Source: Morella rubra
Taxonomy: Eukaryota > Streptophyta > Magnoliopsida > Fagales > Myricaceae
Assembly: GCA_003952965.2 (NCBI GenBank)
Contig: CM025850.1
Coordinates: forward strand, 1,666,884-1,730,883
Direction: 5' to 3'
Length of the DNA stretch: 64,000 bases
Part shown: positions 22,781 to 32,926 of the stretch, piece by piece
Position numbering within the stretch: the first letter of the stretch is position 1
Layout: every line of letters starts with the position of its first letter
The notes under the pieces: model-generated
Told to the model about the DNA's origin: nothing
What the model saw: the letters and a program-made list of their open reading frames with translations, nothing else
Database searches by the model: none
Program-made: the position numbers and the translations under genes

Positions 22781-23122
22781 TGTTGGGGTCCACACCCATA
22801 AGATAGACTTAGAATAGAAATAGACTTTGAGTAGAAGTCTACTTGCTCCCCACTTCAAGTTTATCTAGGTTTTCTCTTAGGGTTTCTCTTTGTATCTTTT
22901 CCTATAAATAGTGGCTTATGTTATAGGAGAAGGGGTGCGTGAGCATTAGGCAGAGAGAGAGGAAGAGAAGGAGGGTGGTGTGACTATTGTATTGGGCGGG
23001 GAGAGTGATTTTCTTAAACGTTCTTAATAAAATTGCTCCGGGGTGGACGTAGGCCGGATTGGGGCCGAACCACGTAAATTCTTGGTGTTCATTCTTTAAT
23101 TTTCATGCCGCTTTTCCCGACA
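22781..23122 (+). repeat. LTR 1
   Basis: TG...CA ends; TATA motif tataaata at 22903-22910 and a downstream aataaaa signal near 23025. Followed by the primer-binding site. Confidence 0.9.
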
Positions 23123-23124
23123 AG

Positions 23125-23137
23125 TGGTATCAGAGCC
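23125..23137 (+). other. Primer-binding site, unit 1
   Basis: tggtatcagagcc, 2 nt after LTR 1, the standard initiator-tRNA-Met site of plant copia elements. Confidence 0.9.
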
Positions 23138-23668
23138 AGGTTCGAAAAGCCGGAGTGGTTTTTTTGGGGAAAAGCAGAGAAGGTCCGAAAATTAAAAGTG
23201 GTCTAATCGGAGATTGGAGGGCACCAACCTATAGAGGAGGTCGAGACGAAGCCAGAGGTTGAAACCTCGTCGCCGGAGGAGCCGGGACGCGCCGTCACAC
23301 GCTGAAAGCATTCGGATAATGCTGTCCACGCGCCCCTACGCGCCGAAGAGAGGTAGGGCGTGTGGTCCTCACTCGCCACACGCGCGCCGCGCACAGTGTC
23401 CTGCCATGTTAGCATCCGCGTCAGCGACACATCAACAGTGGGTCCTAGTCAGCGACACGTCAGCGTTGCCACATCAGCGGAGAATATTCCGGGGAATCGA
23501 AATATTCCGGAAGATTCCGGTTTTGTTCCAGGGTGGTTTTTCAGCCGGTTCAGGGGCTTTTAGGCCGATTTTCGAGCAGGTCAGACCGGTTCCTAAGGTT
23601 TTGGGCCATTTCGGATCCATTGGTGCAGTCAGAATTTCAAAATTCGGTCTCTATCAGTGTTAATTGAG

Positions 23669-23881
23669 ATGGCAGAGAGTATGGCTACCGGTATGATGAG
23701 GTTGTCTGCTACGAATTACATGAGTTGGAAGCCACGGATGGAGGATATCCTTTATGCAAAGGATATGTACGATCCATTGGAGAACGAGGGTAAGAAACCA
23801 GAGGGGATTGACGAGGCAAAGTGGAAGAAAGGGAAATCATCAGAAGCCTCAGTGGTGACTGATGACTCCGACTTCGTGTAG
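23669..23881 (+). CDS. Truncated copia gag N-terminal fragment, unit 1 (70 aa)
   Basis: MAESMATGMMRLSATNYMSW followed by KPRMEDILYAKDMYDPLE resembles the N-terminal domain of plant Ty1/copia Gag (LxxxNYxxWKxxMxDxL). The frame ends at a TAG after DDSDFV. The rest of Gag and all of Pol are absent, so this is a remnant carried by a non-autonomous element. Confidence 0.75.
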   Translation: MAESMATGMMRLSATNYMSWKPRMEDILYAKDMYDPLENEGKKPEGIDEAKWKKGKSSEASVVTDDSDFV

Positions 23882-24160
23882 CACGCGAAGGTGCTTGGTA
23901 CCAACCAGTGGAGATGCAAGAGCAGGGGAGATACTGTTCTACATGGTCCGGTGGTACAAGCAGGGGATGCGGGCACCCTAGGCGGGGCACACTTAGATGG
24001 GAGTGTGGTTGGTCGTCTGGTGACAAGGACGAGGTTGGAGTGCCAGTAGAAAAAGAAAAGTGGTGAGCAAAGAGGAGCAGACACCAAAGTTGCATGAAGG
24101 CCTGGGATGACTCAATGCACTCAACCGAAAGATGTCAGGAACAGATTCTTATGGGTTATG

Positions 24161-24170
24161 GAAGGGGAGA
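24161..24170 (+). other. Polypurine tract, unit 1
   Basis: gaaggggaga, 2 nt before LTR 2; the plus-strand priming site expected at this position. Confidence 0.75.
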
Positions 24171-24172
24171 TT

Positions 24173-24512
24173 TGTTGGGGTCCACACCCATAAGATAGAC
24201 TTAGAATAGAAATAGATTTTGAGTAGAAGTCTACTTGTTCCCCACTTCAAGTTTATCTGGTTTTCTCTTAAGGTTTCTCTTTGTATCTTTTCCTATAAAT
24301 AGTGGCTTATGTTATAGGAGAAGGGGTGCGTGAGCATTGGGCAGAGAGAGAGGAAGAAAATGAGGGTGGTGTGACTATTGTATTGGGCAGGGAGAGTGAT
24401 TTTCTTAAACGTTCTTAATAAAATTGCTCCGGGTGGACGTAGGCCGGATTGGGGCCGAACCACGTAAATTCTTGGTGTTCATTCTTTAATTTTCGTGCCG
24501 CTTTTCCCAACA
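24173..24512 (+). repeat. LTR 2 (shared central LTR)
   Basis: Near-identical to LTR 1. It serves as the 3' LTR of unit 1 and the 5' LTR of unit 2, and has no target duplication of its own. Confidence 0.9.
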
Positions 24513-24514
24513 AG

Positions 24515-24527
24515 TGGTATCAGAGCC
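24515..24527 (+). other. Primer-binding site, unit 2
   Basis: tggtatcagagcc, 2 nt after LTR 2, same as unit 1 apart from the following base. Confidence 0.9.
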
Positions 24528-25092
24528 TAGGTTCGAAGGGCCGGAGTGGTTTTTTTGGGGAAAAGCAGAGAAGGTCCGAAAATTAAAAGTGGTCAATCAG
24601 AGATTGGAGGGCACCAGCCTGTAGAGGAGGTCGAGACGAAGCCAGAGGTTGAAACCTCGTCGCCGGAGGAGCCTGGACGCGCCATCACATGCTGAAAGCA
24701 TTCGGATAACGCTGTCCACGCGCCACACGCGCCCCTACGCGCCGAAGAGAGGTAGGGCATGTGGTCCTCACTCGCCACATGCGCGCTGCGCACAGTGTCC
24801 TGCCACGTCAGCATCCGCATCAGCGACACATCAACAGTGGGTCAGTCAGCACACATCAACAGTGGGTCCCAGTCAGCGACACGTCAGCATTGCCACATCA
24901 GCGGAGAATATTCCGGGGAATCGGAATATTCCGGAAGATTCCGGTTTTGTTCCAGGGTGGTTTTTCAGCCGGTTCAGGGGCTTTTAGGCCGATTTTCGAG
25001 CAGGTCAGACCGATTCCTAAGGTTTTGGGCCATTTCGGATCCATTGGTGCAGTCAGAATTTCAAAATTCGGTCTCTATCAGTATTAATTGAG

Positions 25093-25305
25093 ATGGCAGA
25101 GAGTATGGTTACCGGTATGATGAGGTTGTCTGCTACGAATTACATGAGTTGGAAGCCACGGATGGAGGATATCCTTTATGCAAAGGATATGTACGATCCA
25201 TTGGAGAACGAGGGTAAGAAACCAGAGGGGATTGACGAGGCAAAGTGGAAGAAAGGGAAATCATTAGAAGCCTCAGTGGTGACTAATGACTCCGACTTCG
25301 TGTAA
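25093..25305 (+). CDS. Truncated copia gag N-terminal fragment, unit 2 (70 aa)
   Basis: Near-identical to the unit 1 fragment (MAESMVTG instead of MAESMATG and a few other changes) and stops at the same place (TAA instead of TAG). The shared truncation shows that the deletion predates the duplication of the units. Confidence 0.75.
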   Translation: MAESMVTGMMRLSATNYMSWKPRMEDILYAKDMYDPLENEGKKPEGIDEAKWKKGKSLEASVVTNDSDFV

Positions 25306-25611
25306 CACGCGAAGGTGCTTGGTACCAACCAGTGGAGATGCAAGAACAGGAGGAGATACTGTTCTACATGGATCCGGTGGTACAAGCAGGGGATGCGGGC
25401 ACCCTAGGCGGGGGTGCAGGACACTTAGATGGGAGTGTGGTTGGTCGTCTGGTGACAAGGACGAGGTTGGAGTGCCAGTAGAAAAAGGATGCAAGGGGTG
25501 GTGAGCAAGGGGGAGCAACAGACACCAAAGTTGCATGAAGGTTCTACTGATGGGAGCCCAGGATGCACTCAACCGAAAGATGTCAGGAACAGATTCTTCC
25601 CTTATGGGTAT

Positions 25612-25622
25612 GGAGGGGGAGA
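25612..25622 (+). other. Polypurine tract, unit 2
   Basis: ggaggggga plus ga, directly before LTR 3. Confidence 0.7.
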
Positions 25623-25624
25623 TT

Positions 25625-25975
25625 TGTTGGGGTCCACACCCATAAGATAGACTTAGAATAGAAGTAGACTTTGAGTAGAAGTCTACTTGCTCCCCACTTC
25701 AAGTTTATTTAGGTTTTCTCTTAGGGTTTCTCTTTGTATCTTTTCCTATAAATAGTGGCTTATGTTATAGGAGAAGGGGTACATGAGAGTGCGTGAGCAT
25801 TGGGCAGAGAGAGAGGAAGAGAAGGAGGGTGGTGTGACTATTGTATTGGGCGGGGAGAGTGATTTTCTTAAACGTTCTTAATAAAATTGCTCCGGGGTGG
25901 ACGTAGCCGGATTGGGGCCGAACCACGTAAATTCTTGGTATCCCATTCTTTAATTTTGCGCCGCTTTTCCCAACA
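25625..25975 (+). repeat. LTR 3
   Basis: As LTRs 1 and 2, but with a 10-bp insertion (acatgagagt) before gcgtgagcatt. It is followed by the right target duplication. Confidence 0.9.
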
Positions 25976-25980
25976 ACTTG
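25976..25980. repeat. Right target-site duplication (acttg)
   Basis: Matches the five bases before LTR 1. Confidence 0.85.
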
Positions 25981-26386
25981 TTCATTAATGGTTGGAAGAG
26001 GACTGACTTTCATCCCTGGACAAATTATATCTAGTATTTTTTAAAAAAAATATATAAAAAAGAACTGTAACCTCTGAAATTTATTTCAAAACTCTAACTT
26101 GTTAAGGTGTAAAAAGAAGGTAAAGAACGCCTGAGAAAAATTCCAAAGTTGTTTCTCAAATATATGTTCCCACGATATCCCCACAATAAACGAAAAAACA
26201 GAAAGAATAACCATCTGGGTCAAAATTACTATTTTGGTTTAATAACTTGGAATAACCATCCTAGTCATAGTAATTGAGGGTGAGTTCAGATACTACCGCT
26301 TGCTTACAAGTGTTTGACTTAACTGATACTCAGGCTGTGAGACTGGTTCAAATGTTTAGAGTTTGTCGTTGCACTCCTAGTCCACT

Positions 26387-26790
26387 ACGATGTTCAGCCA
26401 TGTAAAAAATTCACCATTTTGGAGAGATTTTTTTAAAGCAAAAAAATTTATAATAGAACATTTAAAATCTCAAAAAATTCAAAACAAGCTCCAACATCTT
26501 TTCACACAAACTTCAACACCGTTTCACATAAACTCCAATACGTACCTTTTCAAAAAAAGCTATATCAAATATTCTCTCTTTATAATTTTTCACCAAACTC
26601 CAATTTTTTTTTATTAAAAAATTTCATTAAATTATCTCTATCTACATTTTTTTACAAACTTCAATAAAAATCAATCTACAACCATATATCTTTAGAATTT
26701 TCACTAACTTTTTACAAATTTCAATAAAACTCCATATCTACCTAAATATTCTACAAATTTGGAGAATTTTTTACAATTGAACATCACCTA
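26387..26790. repeat. hAT-like MITE
   Basis: Left end gatgttca...gtaaaaaattcaccattt and right end gagaattttttacaattgaacatc are inverted repeats. The interior holds repeated phrases such as caaacttcaacacc and cataaactccaatac. Related to the elements at 14.96, 34.65 and 54.41 kb. Confidence 0.55.
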
Positions 26791-27563
26791 AGTGTATTTT
26801 CTAAATGATCAAGTCGGTCCGAACTTAGTGTATAAAGTTCGAATACAACATATTTGCCTTGTTATCAAATAAAAAAATAAAAAAGATTGTAAGTTTGACA
26901 TGAAAGTTTTTTCTTATTTTAGGCGACATTACAAATTAACGGTGGCGACCAATTTACTTCTAAACTAATATATACGTGAGGTTTTTTTTTTTTCTTTGTA
27001 GATATATTAATATACGTGAGTTTGTTATGAGACGAATATAATTACTTTCCCAGCCAATGTCACCTCATTTTTGTTCAAATCCTTATGCTTGGAAGCATGT
27101 CTCCTACGTTAATTTCCTTAATATGTTGCGGCTTATAAGCTTGCCTTTCCACAAGATATGCCCTTTTGGCAACTAGAATGTGAACTTCTATACGCTTGTT
27201 TGTTCGTGCCCTCTTACTATATGGTTATTCCTCATTCCCCACTTGTCTTAAAAAGGAAAAGTAGCCCAAGTAGCATCCCACACATTAGTCAAAAGGTTGA
27301 GGGACTTAAGGCTTATAAGCTTACCTTCTCACTTTAAAAGATAGGTCCTTTTGACAGTTGGAATGTGAACCTCTATAAATTTAGTTATTCGTGCTGCCTT
27401 AATATATGGAGAGATAATCATAGAAAGATAAAAAAAACAAGTGTACCATATGCGACCAAGCTGCCCCTATAAGCTTATTGTATTAAGGGCTAGAGGTTAA
27501 AGATGAATAGTAATTTAAACACGTAGCGCCCCTTTTAATCTTAGACGTGCAATTTTTATTTGT
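26791..27563. other. AT-rich spacer, no gene
   Basis: It contains two similar segments (about 27115-27240 and 27300-27420), each with ggcttataagcttgcc/acc, cttttggca/gaca and gaatgtgaac, i.e. an old imperfect direct repeat. No coding sequence is seen. Confidence 0.4.
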
Positions 27564-28351
27564 AAGTACTTGCGATTTGGATCCTTGACACCCTTTGTTT
27601 CTAGAGAGATAGGCAGGGCCTTCTCTCTAGAAACCTTCCCCTTCCCTCTCGTATGCACTCCCCCTCGCTAGTTACTGCCCCCGACAGCTGGAGGAGCTCC
27701 TCCTACCCCCTTTCCCTTCCTGGCCCGACCTCTTATAGGCAGCATCTAGTCTTTTCTTCTTGTTTTTGGCCATTTTTTTGGCTCTCCTCTTCAGTGGCTT
27801 TAAGGTCAGATCTCAACATTTTGTGTGGTCTCCAGCAACCATGTCCTTGGGCTTGCATCTCCTAGGACTCTAATCTACCCATCTCCATCGCCAATCTGCT
27901 TGCGAGTAACGTTTCTTGCACGTGTGGATCTCACGCACTCGATCCCCTCTCTGCCTTTTTGGGCCATTTCCGGTGGTTGTCAAAGGACACACCTTCCACA
28001 GCGAGCTTCAACATCTCCTAGCGATTTGCTTTGCTCTGGTCCAACATCACTTGGTCGGTGCGTGGCCCCCACGTGCCACCACATTTTTCGCTCCTCGAAC
28101 CTACTTCGCCGCCTCCTTTTGTTTTTGTTTTTTTGTTTTTTTTCCTGTTTTTGTTATTTTATTTCCTTTTCTATACTATTGGTTCTGGGCTGGCGCTTGT
28201 GCGCATTGTACCGCTATTTGGCTTCGTTGGGATGCTTCCTCTATTAAAGGTTTGACACACCCGTTAAAACAATCTACGTTGTATTTTGATCCCCTGTGAT
28301 GAAATACAGATCTCCACTTATTTGTCCAAATAAAAAGTACTTGCGATTTGG
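27564..28351 (+). mobile_element. Retro-insertion bounded by a 17-bp direct repeat (probable LINE remnant)
   Basis: The 17-mer aagtacttgcgatttgg occurs at 27564-27580 and exactly again at 28335-28351. Between them are 754 bp unlike the flanks: a C/T-rich, GC-richer 5' part (cttccccttccctctcg, gctggaggagctcctcc) and a 3' end leading into a short A-rich tail (caaataaaa). Long target duplications with an A-tail are typical of target-primed reverse transcription by LINEs. Open frames of 127-140 codons overlap in several frames and show no reverse transcriptase or endonuclease motif, so the source is uncertain. Confidence 0.7.
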
Positions 28352-28487
28352 TGTACATGTGAAGATTTTGGAGAACATGACCGTCCCTCCTTCAGAAAAA
28401 AAGTGTCAACTAAACCAACCTCGTTGCTTAGACAGGTAAAGCTTGATTAAGCAAAAAACTAACTTTGTGATTATGAACTACTAATCA

Positions 28488-28620
28488 CAATTCACCTCGG
28501 GTTGCTTCATTGGTTAGGACGCATGATCTTAGTTTCAATCTCCCTCGGATTTGTCCTGGCGTTAAGTTTATCATACGGGACCAAGCTGTCACGAATTTTC
28601 CTAATAACCAAAAAAAAAAA
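28488..28620 (+). mobile_element. Possible tRNA-derived SINE
   Basis: gggttgcttcattggttagg resembles an RNA polymerase III A box and gtttcaatctccc a B box about 35 nt later, followed by a body and a terminal A run (12 A). The size of about 130 bp fits a plant SINE. No convincing target duplication. Confidence 0.4.
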
Positions 28621-31600
28621 ACTATTAACTTAGGAAAAAAAACACACCTTCTGTTCAGAAAAAAAAAATAGAAACCTTTTTACTGGAGAGAAGGGTCCAC
28701 CTACTCGAGTAACCCAAAGATACGAGGAGGTTAAAAAGATAAGCTAGACTCTTTGCATCACTGACAGCACGTGCACTAACTTTTTAGCTCATTCTGTAGC
28801 CCATGGGCACCTTTAATTGGTACTTTGGGAGTATTCCCATTGCTTGTCTTCCCATTGAATGGCTTGCGAGTCACAATCCAAGGTTTCCACTTTGATTGTT
28901 TTCTCTTTTTGGAGTACAAGGTTGCTTAGAAAAAAAAATAAAACAAAAGACAACAGTAATGGAACGTGCACCACTTCTGCCACGTAGTTCAGCCAAAACT
29001 CCCCCTCCATTGGTTTCGTTTTCGGGTCTTAATATCATCTACCAATATTAAAAAAAAGAAAAAGGTTAGCATATATAAATCATTTTTCCTGCTGCAACAA
29101 CAAAAAATTTGCTAGTTGAATATTACTGGTGGTGTTTAGAACTTATCATAACTTTAAATCTCCCGTGTGACTAAGCTAGGCCAAGAAGAGATTAAACTAG
29201 AGAGGTCTCCGAGCCCCCAAATATCAGGAGTTTTTTTTTTCTTTTTCCTTTAGCACAAATAATGTTTTCCTAATTATTTTATTGTAGATTTGTATTTTGG
29301 CCCCTCAACTTGATTTTTGTGAAGTGACCTCTCTAAAAGTTAATCCTAATTTTATCTCTGAAGCTAGCCAAGTTCGTCCAAGATGATACACATAGGATAC
29401 CGCAAAATATCCCTGAAGAAAAAAAAAAATCCTTTCACCTACTAGCCGTTAGTGTTTTGGGCATTATGATTTGCAAAAATAAAGGGCTTTTTTCCAACCA
29501 ATTATTCTTTGATCTTTCGTTTTTGCTTTTTCTATTCTTTTTTTATTTGGTTGGAAACGCGTGGTTTGTAACCTGTCAACCACTTCAATAGCTCCATTTG
29601 CTTTTTAGAGGGAAATTACCTACAAGAACAACCTCTTTTATTAAAATGGGATGAAGAAAGGAGCAAGGAATTAGTTTTTCAACTCCGATATTATTTTTTT
29701 TTAAAAAAAAACCAAAATCTAAGGAGCGGACCTTTTATATATATATTTATGTATAATTTTCCAAAGCTTTGTTAATGTCTGCCTTATAGTATTGAAAATT
29801 TGTAAATTACGTATTACCACATCAAAAGGACTCAAATTCAGTTAGGTTTGGCAGGGCCGGCCTCGTGAACCCCGTGCATGAGTCGACCTTGTTAACATGG
29901 GGGAGACTAGAATGAAGTGGACAGTACTGGAGGGAACGAGACAAAATCTCTCCTCCTCTCCTTCTCACATGTTTGAACTAAGTTAAGTGCTAATTGTCAT
30001 ATAGCAGCCCCGGCCCACACGAGAAAAGGATGCATGCGGCACTGTCTCATGAATGCTAGCTGTGAAAGGAAAATGACGAGGCAATGATGAAGTGAACGTC
30101 TTAATTAATCTTTCGGTGCTGTTATTAATTATAGCCCAATTTCCAATTTCTTCACGAATAATATCCAGCAGACTTATTTCTCCAGTACAACCTGCCCAAC
30201 CCAAAATATAAAAGTCAAATTATATTAATATATAGCTTAATGCGGGAAGATATGTACTTATATGTAGGGGAAGTGATGAGTGGCTGTTTGACTGGGAAAA
30301 TGGAGGATAAAAGATGGTCCACGGTGAAGGTTATTGCTAAATAAAAAGAGTTAGGTGAGACTAAAGTGAACAGAAATATAAGTACTTGACTGAATTAGCA
30401 AGTGGAAGAGTTTGGAAAGGGGACTAGAGAGCACTACTTCTGTGGTCTGGTTTAATGAGCAAAGTCCTTATTCTGTATCATGCAACGTCCCTTTTCCCTA
30501 AAGGAAAACAAAATAGAAAAAGTGCCCAAAACTCATGATAAGGAAGCAAGTTCTTCTCGTGATGGTTGGAAGGCCACCGCAAACTTGTAGACGGGTGGTC
30601 CTGTATAATGATGCTTCATCATTAAATGATGAAATTGCCCCAGTTACCCTCTGATACTTCTGCATCGCGTGGTCCTTTATTCGGTTACTAGTCTCGTGCC
30701 TTCTCTGGATAGTAGAGGATTTGCCAAGTCTTATTAAGGTCCCCTAGCTAGTAATGGCGATGTACCAAATCTTCTATGTCACAATTTTAGAGCCTTGAAT
30801 TTTTGGCATCTTCCCGTCGAAGAGAATGTTTCGGATTGAACTAACCAAGTGGTGGCTAAAATCCTCCAAGTATCGAGCATTTAGTCAATGAAAATCATTA
30901 ATTTGTTGATTGCATATGAAAATGGTCCATATTGACAGGAACCCAACGTGGGTTTGTTTGAATTCATGAATGCATGGCACGTGGAAAATATATGGCATAA
31001 AACATTATCTCACATACATACAATCAAAGTTATGTCTTCGATTTCCTACATCAACTTGTCTGGGATAATCACTTGTGTGGTGTTTCAGACGTTGTGCATC
31101 GTGATTCGTGGGGGTTATAGCTCAGAGTTAGACCAGGGCACATGCATGTGAGATATAGAACAAAATATTATCATTTAAGAGAATATCATGTGGTCCAAAG
31201 TTTAAGTTATATATATATAGAACTAAATATTACAGAAGACGGGAGTTTTCTCAAAGCTCCAGAGAAGTCATCCAGCTTCTTGGCGCAACTTTTTTCCGCC
31301 AGTGGGTAATGTAAAACATTTTAGAGCAGAACAGGCAGGTTGTTCGTCTTATTTGGATCTTTCTGATCTCTCTCTCAACGTCCCGGGGCTCATGATGTAT
31401 GTGATCAGTGGCTTTTGCTTCACAAGAGTACAGACGTCTCTCTCATTTTGGTCAACTTGCCAACTGCGAAAAGCAAGTCACGAGGCAGATTTGCCATTGA
31501 ATATGATCAGATATCACTCCCCATCAAAGGCTCATCATATCTTATTATCTCCCAACTTCAGTTACCCGTCGTGACCTACCAACTCATCGCACAGTAGTGG

Positions 31601-32288
31601 GTTAGCTGATCTCCACCTGACCACGTCCAACGCTCTCCCTAATTAACAATAGCTAGGCCGATCTTAGGGTTGAATGGCACGGCCGGCTCAGATATAAATT
31701 AACTACTCCGGGATGAATTTTTCTGGTATGGATGGGTGACTTTGTCAATTGCAGAGTCGTCTTGTCGTCTAGAAGTGGGCTGGCATTATGACTACTTTGA
31801 CGGTTTGACCTAATTGTACTCCTCAATTTAATTTTAATGTCCGAAATCAACCCAAAATCCTTTATTCCCTCTTTTTCCTTTTCTTTGGGCCCGGCAAATA
31901 TACCTAATTTGGTGGGTATAACTTCGATTAATACCATACACTTAACGATCGACACAACATATCTTTCTTTAAGAAAAAGTAGACGTACGTTACAGAATTA
32001 ATATTCATAAGCATAATGATATTGAAACTGATATCTTTTATAAGACACATGTAACTGAAGGTTCCATACACCTGCAGACCGCACTAGTGAGCAGCATATT
32101 TTTTCCGTTTTCTAATGATCTTCTTCCATTGATGAGATATATATACAATTCTGTAGGTTGGTTTAAATTAAAACACTAAAAAAAGTGTTGACAAAAGGTT
32201 CATGGGTTTGGTTTTCAAAATGGTCAAAACTCAAGTCTCAAATAGTCAAATATTACCCATATTCGCCTCTTTCTTTCGTTTTTTAAGG
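28621..32288. other. Gene-poor AT-rich spacer
   Basis: Only short, non-overlapping open frames with no recognisable domain; several A/T homopolymers and short TA runs (29738-29752, 31211-31222). I see no gene, tRNA or rRNA. Confidence 0.4.
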
Positions 32289-32479
32289 TACGAGAGAAAT
32301 CCCTAGCTCTCGTATACTTGACCGTTGTGCACCGGTCTCCGACGATCTAGGCATCGGAACTAAGGGTTGGCGGGAACCTATCTAGTCTTGTCCAGATAGG
32401 TTCCGCATAAGATCTCCGACGTTTCCCGCCCGATTTACCTAAAACGTACTTGGCATGAGGAACCTATCTAGTCTTGTCC
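32289..32479. repeat. Cluster of short hairpins and a direct repeat
   Basis: Hairpin 1 (32289-32314): tacgagag/ctctcgta with a 10-nt loop. Hairpin 2 (32371-32406): ggaacctatct/agataggttcc with a 10-nt loop, extendable by gcg/cgc with one bulged G. The left arm plus loop of hairpin 2 (21 bp) recurs directly at 32459-32479. No coding. Confidence 0.7.
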
Positions 32480-32720
32480 TGCTTGTTGAGTATTGCTCCT
32501 TACATCTCGAGGAGTCACTTCTATATCCGACATATGATCTTATGCGCCTTAGCAAAACAAAACGAAAAGATATATTAAGATAACATCAATATGTCGTGTC
32601 ACACACGTTTTCATGCGTGCAGGATGGCTTAGTCTTAATTGGTTAGTTTAACGCAAACCCGGTTCCTTAATTGTGACCCAAATCTCTTTATACCAAATTA
32701 TATATGAACAATGCTCTAGC

Positions 32721-32926
32721 GGGATTTAGTCTTAAGAGTATGGTCCTAACATGTTCGAATAGACGATTCACATTTTTCACTCCGTTAACGAGTTTCATCA
32801 ATGTCCAGATCAAGTTAGTCAGTGCATTAATAGTTCAATTATGAGTTACCGATGAAACTCGTTAATGCAATCGTTATAAAAAAATTGATTCGCAACAGTT
32901 AGAACCATACTCTTACGACAAAATCC
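32721..32926. repeat. Foldback MITE, about 206 bp
   Basis: The left arm (ggatttagtcttaagagtat, then ggtcctaac) and right arm (gttagaacc, then atactcttacgacaaaatcc) are inverted repeats of about 29 bp with few mismatches. A second internal pair, taacgagtttcatc and gatgaaactcgtta, lies inside. No coding. Superfamily undetermined. Confidence 0.7.

Larger units (their letters stand above)
22781..25975 (+). mobile_element. Copia-type LTR retrotransposon array: LTR-internal-LTR-internal-LTR
   Basis: Three near-identical LTRs (342, 340 and 351 bp, each tgttgggg...aaca or gaca) separate two internal regions of 1050 and 1112 bp. Both internal regions begin with a 2-nt spacer and tggtatcagagcc (complementary to the initiator tRNA-Met 3' end), contain a leader of about 540 bp, a gag N-terminal fragment, and end in a purine tract. 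A single 5-bp duplication (acttg) bounds the whole array, so it behaves as one insertion later expanded by LTR-LTR unequal recombination, or as insertion of a tandem form. No protease, integrase, reverse transcriptase or RNase H is present, so both units are non-autonomous. High LTR similarity suggests recent activity. Confidence 0.9.

Noticed and set aside
23259..25091. Arg/Ser-rich frames in the leader of the retrotransposon units
   Set aside because: They are present in several overlapping frames of a GC-rich leader, with no conserved domain; they duplicate only because the units are duplicated.
27653..28299. Overlapping frames of 70-140 codons as a possible gene
   Set aside because: They lie in the retro-inserted segment, use all three frames and show no enzyme motif.
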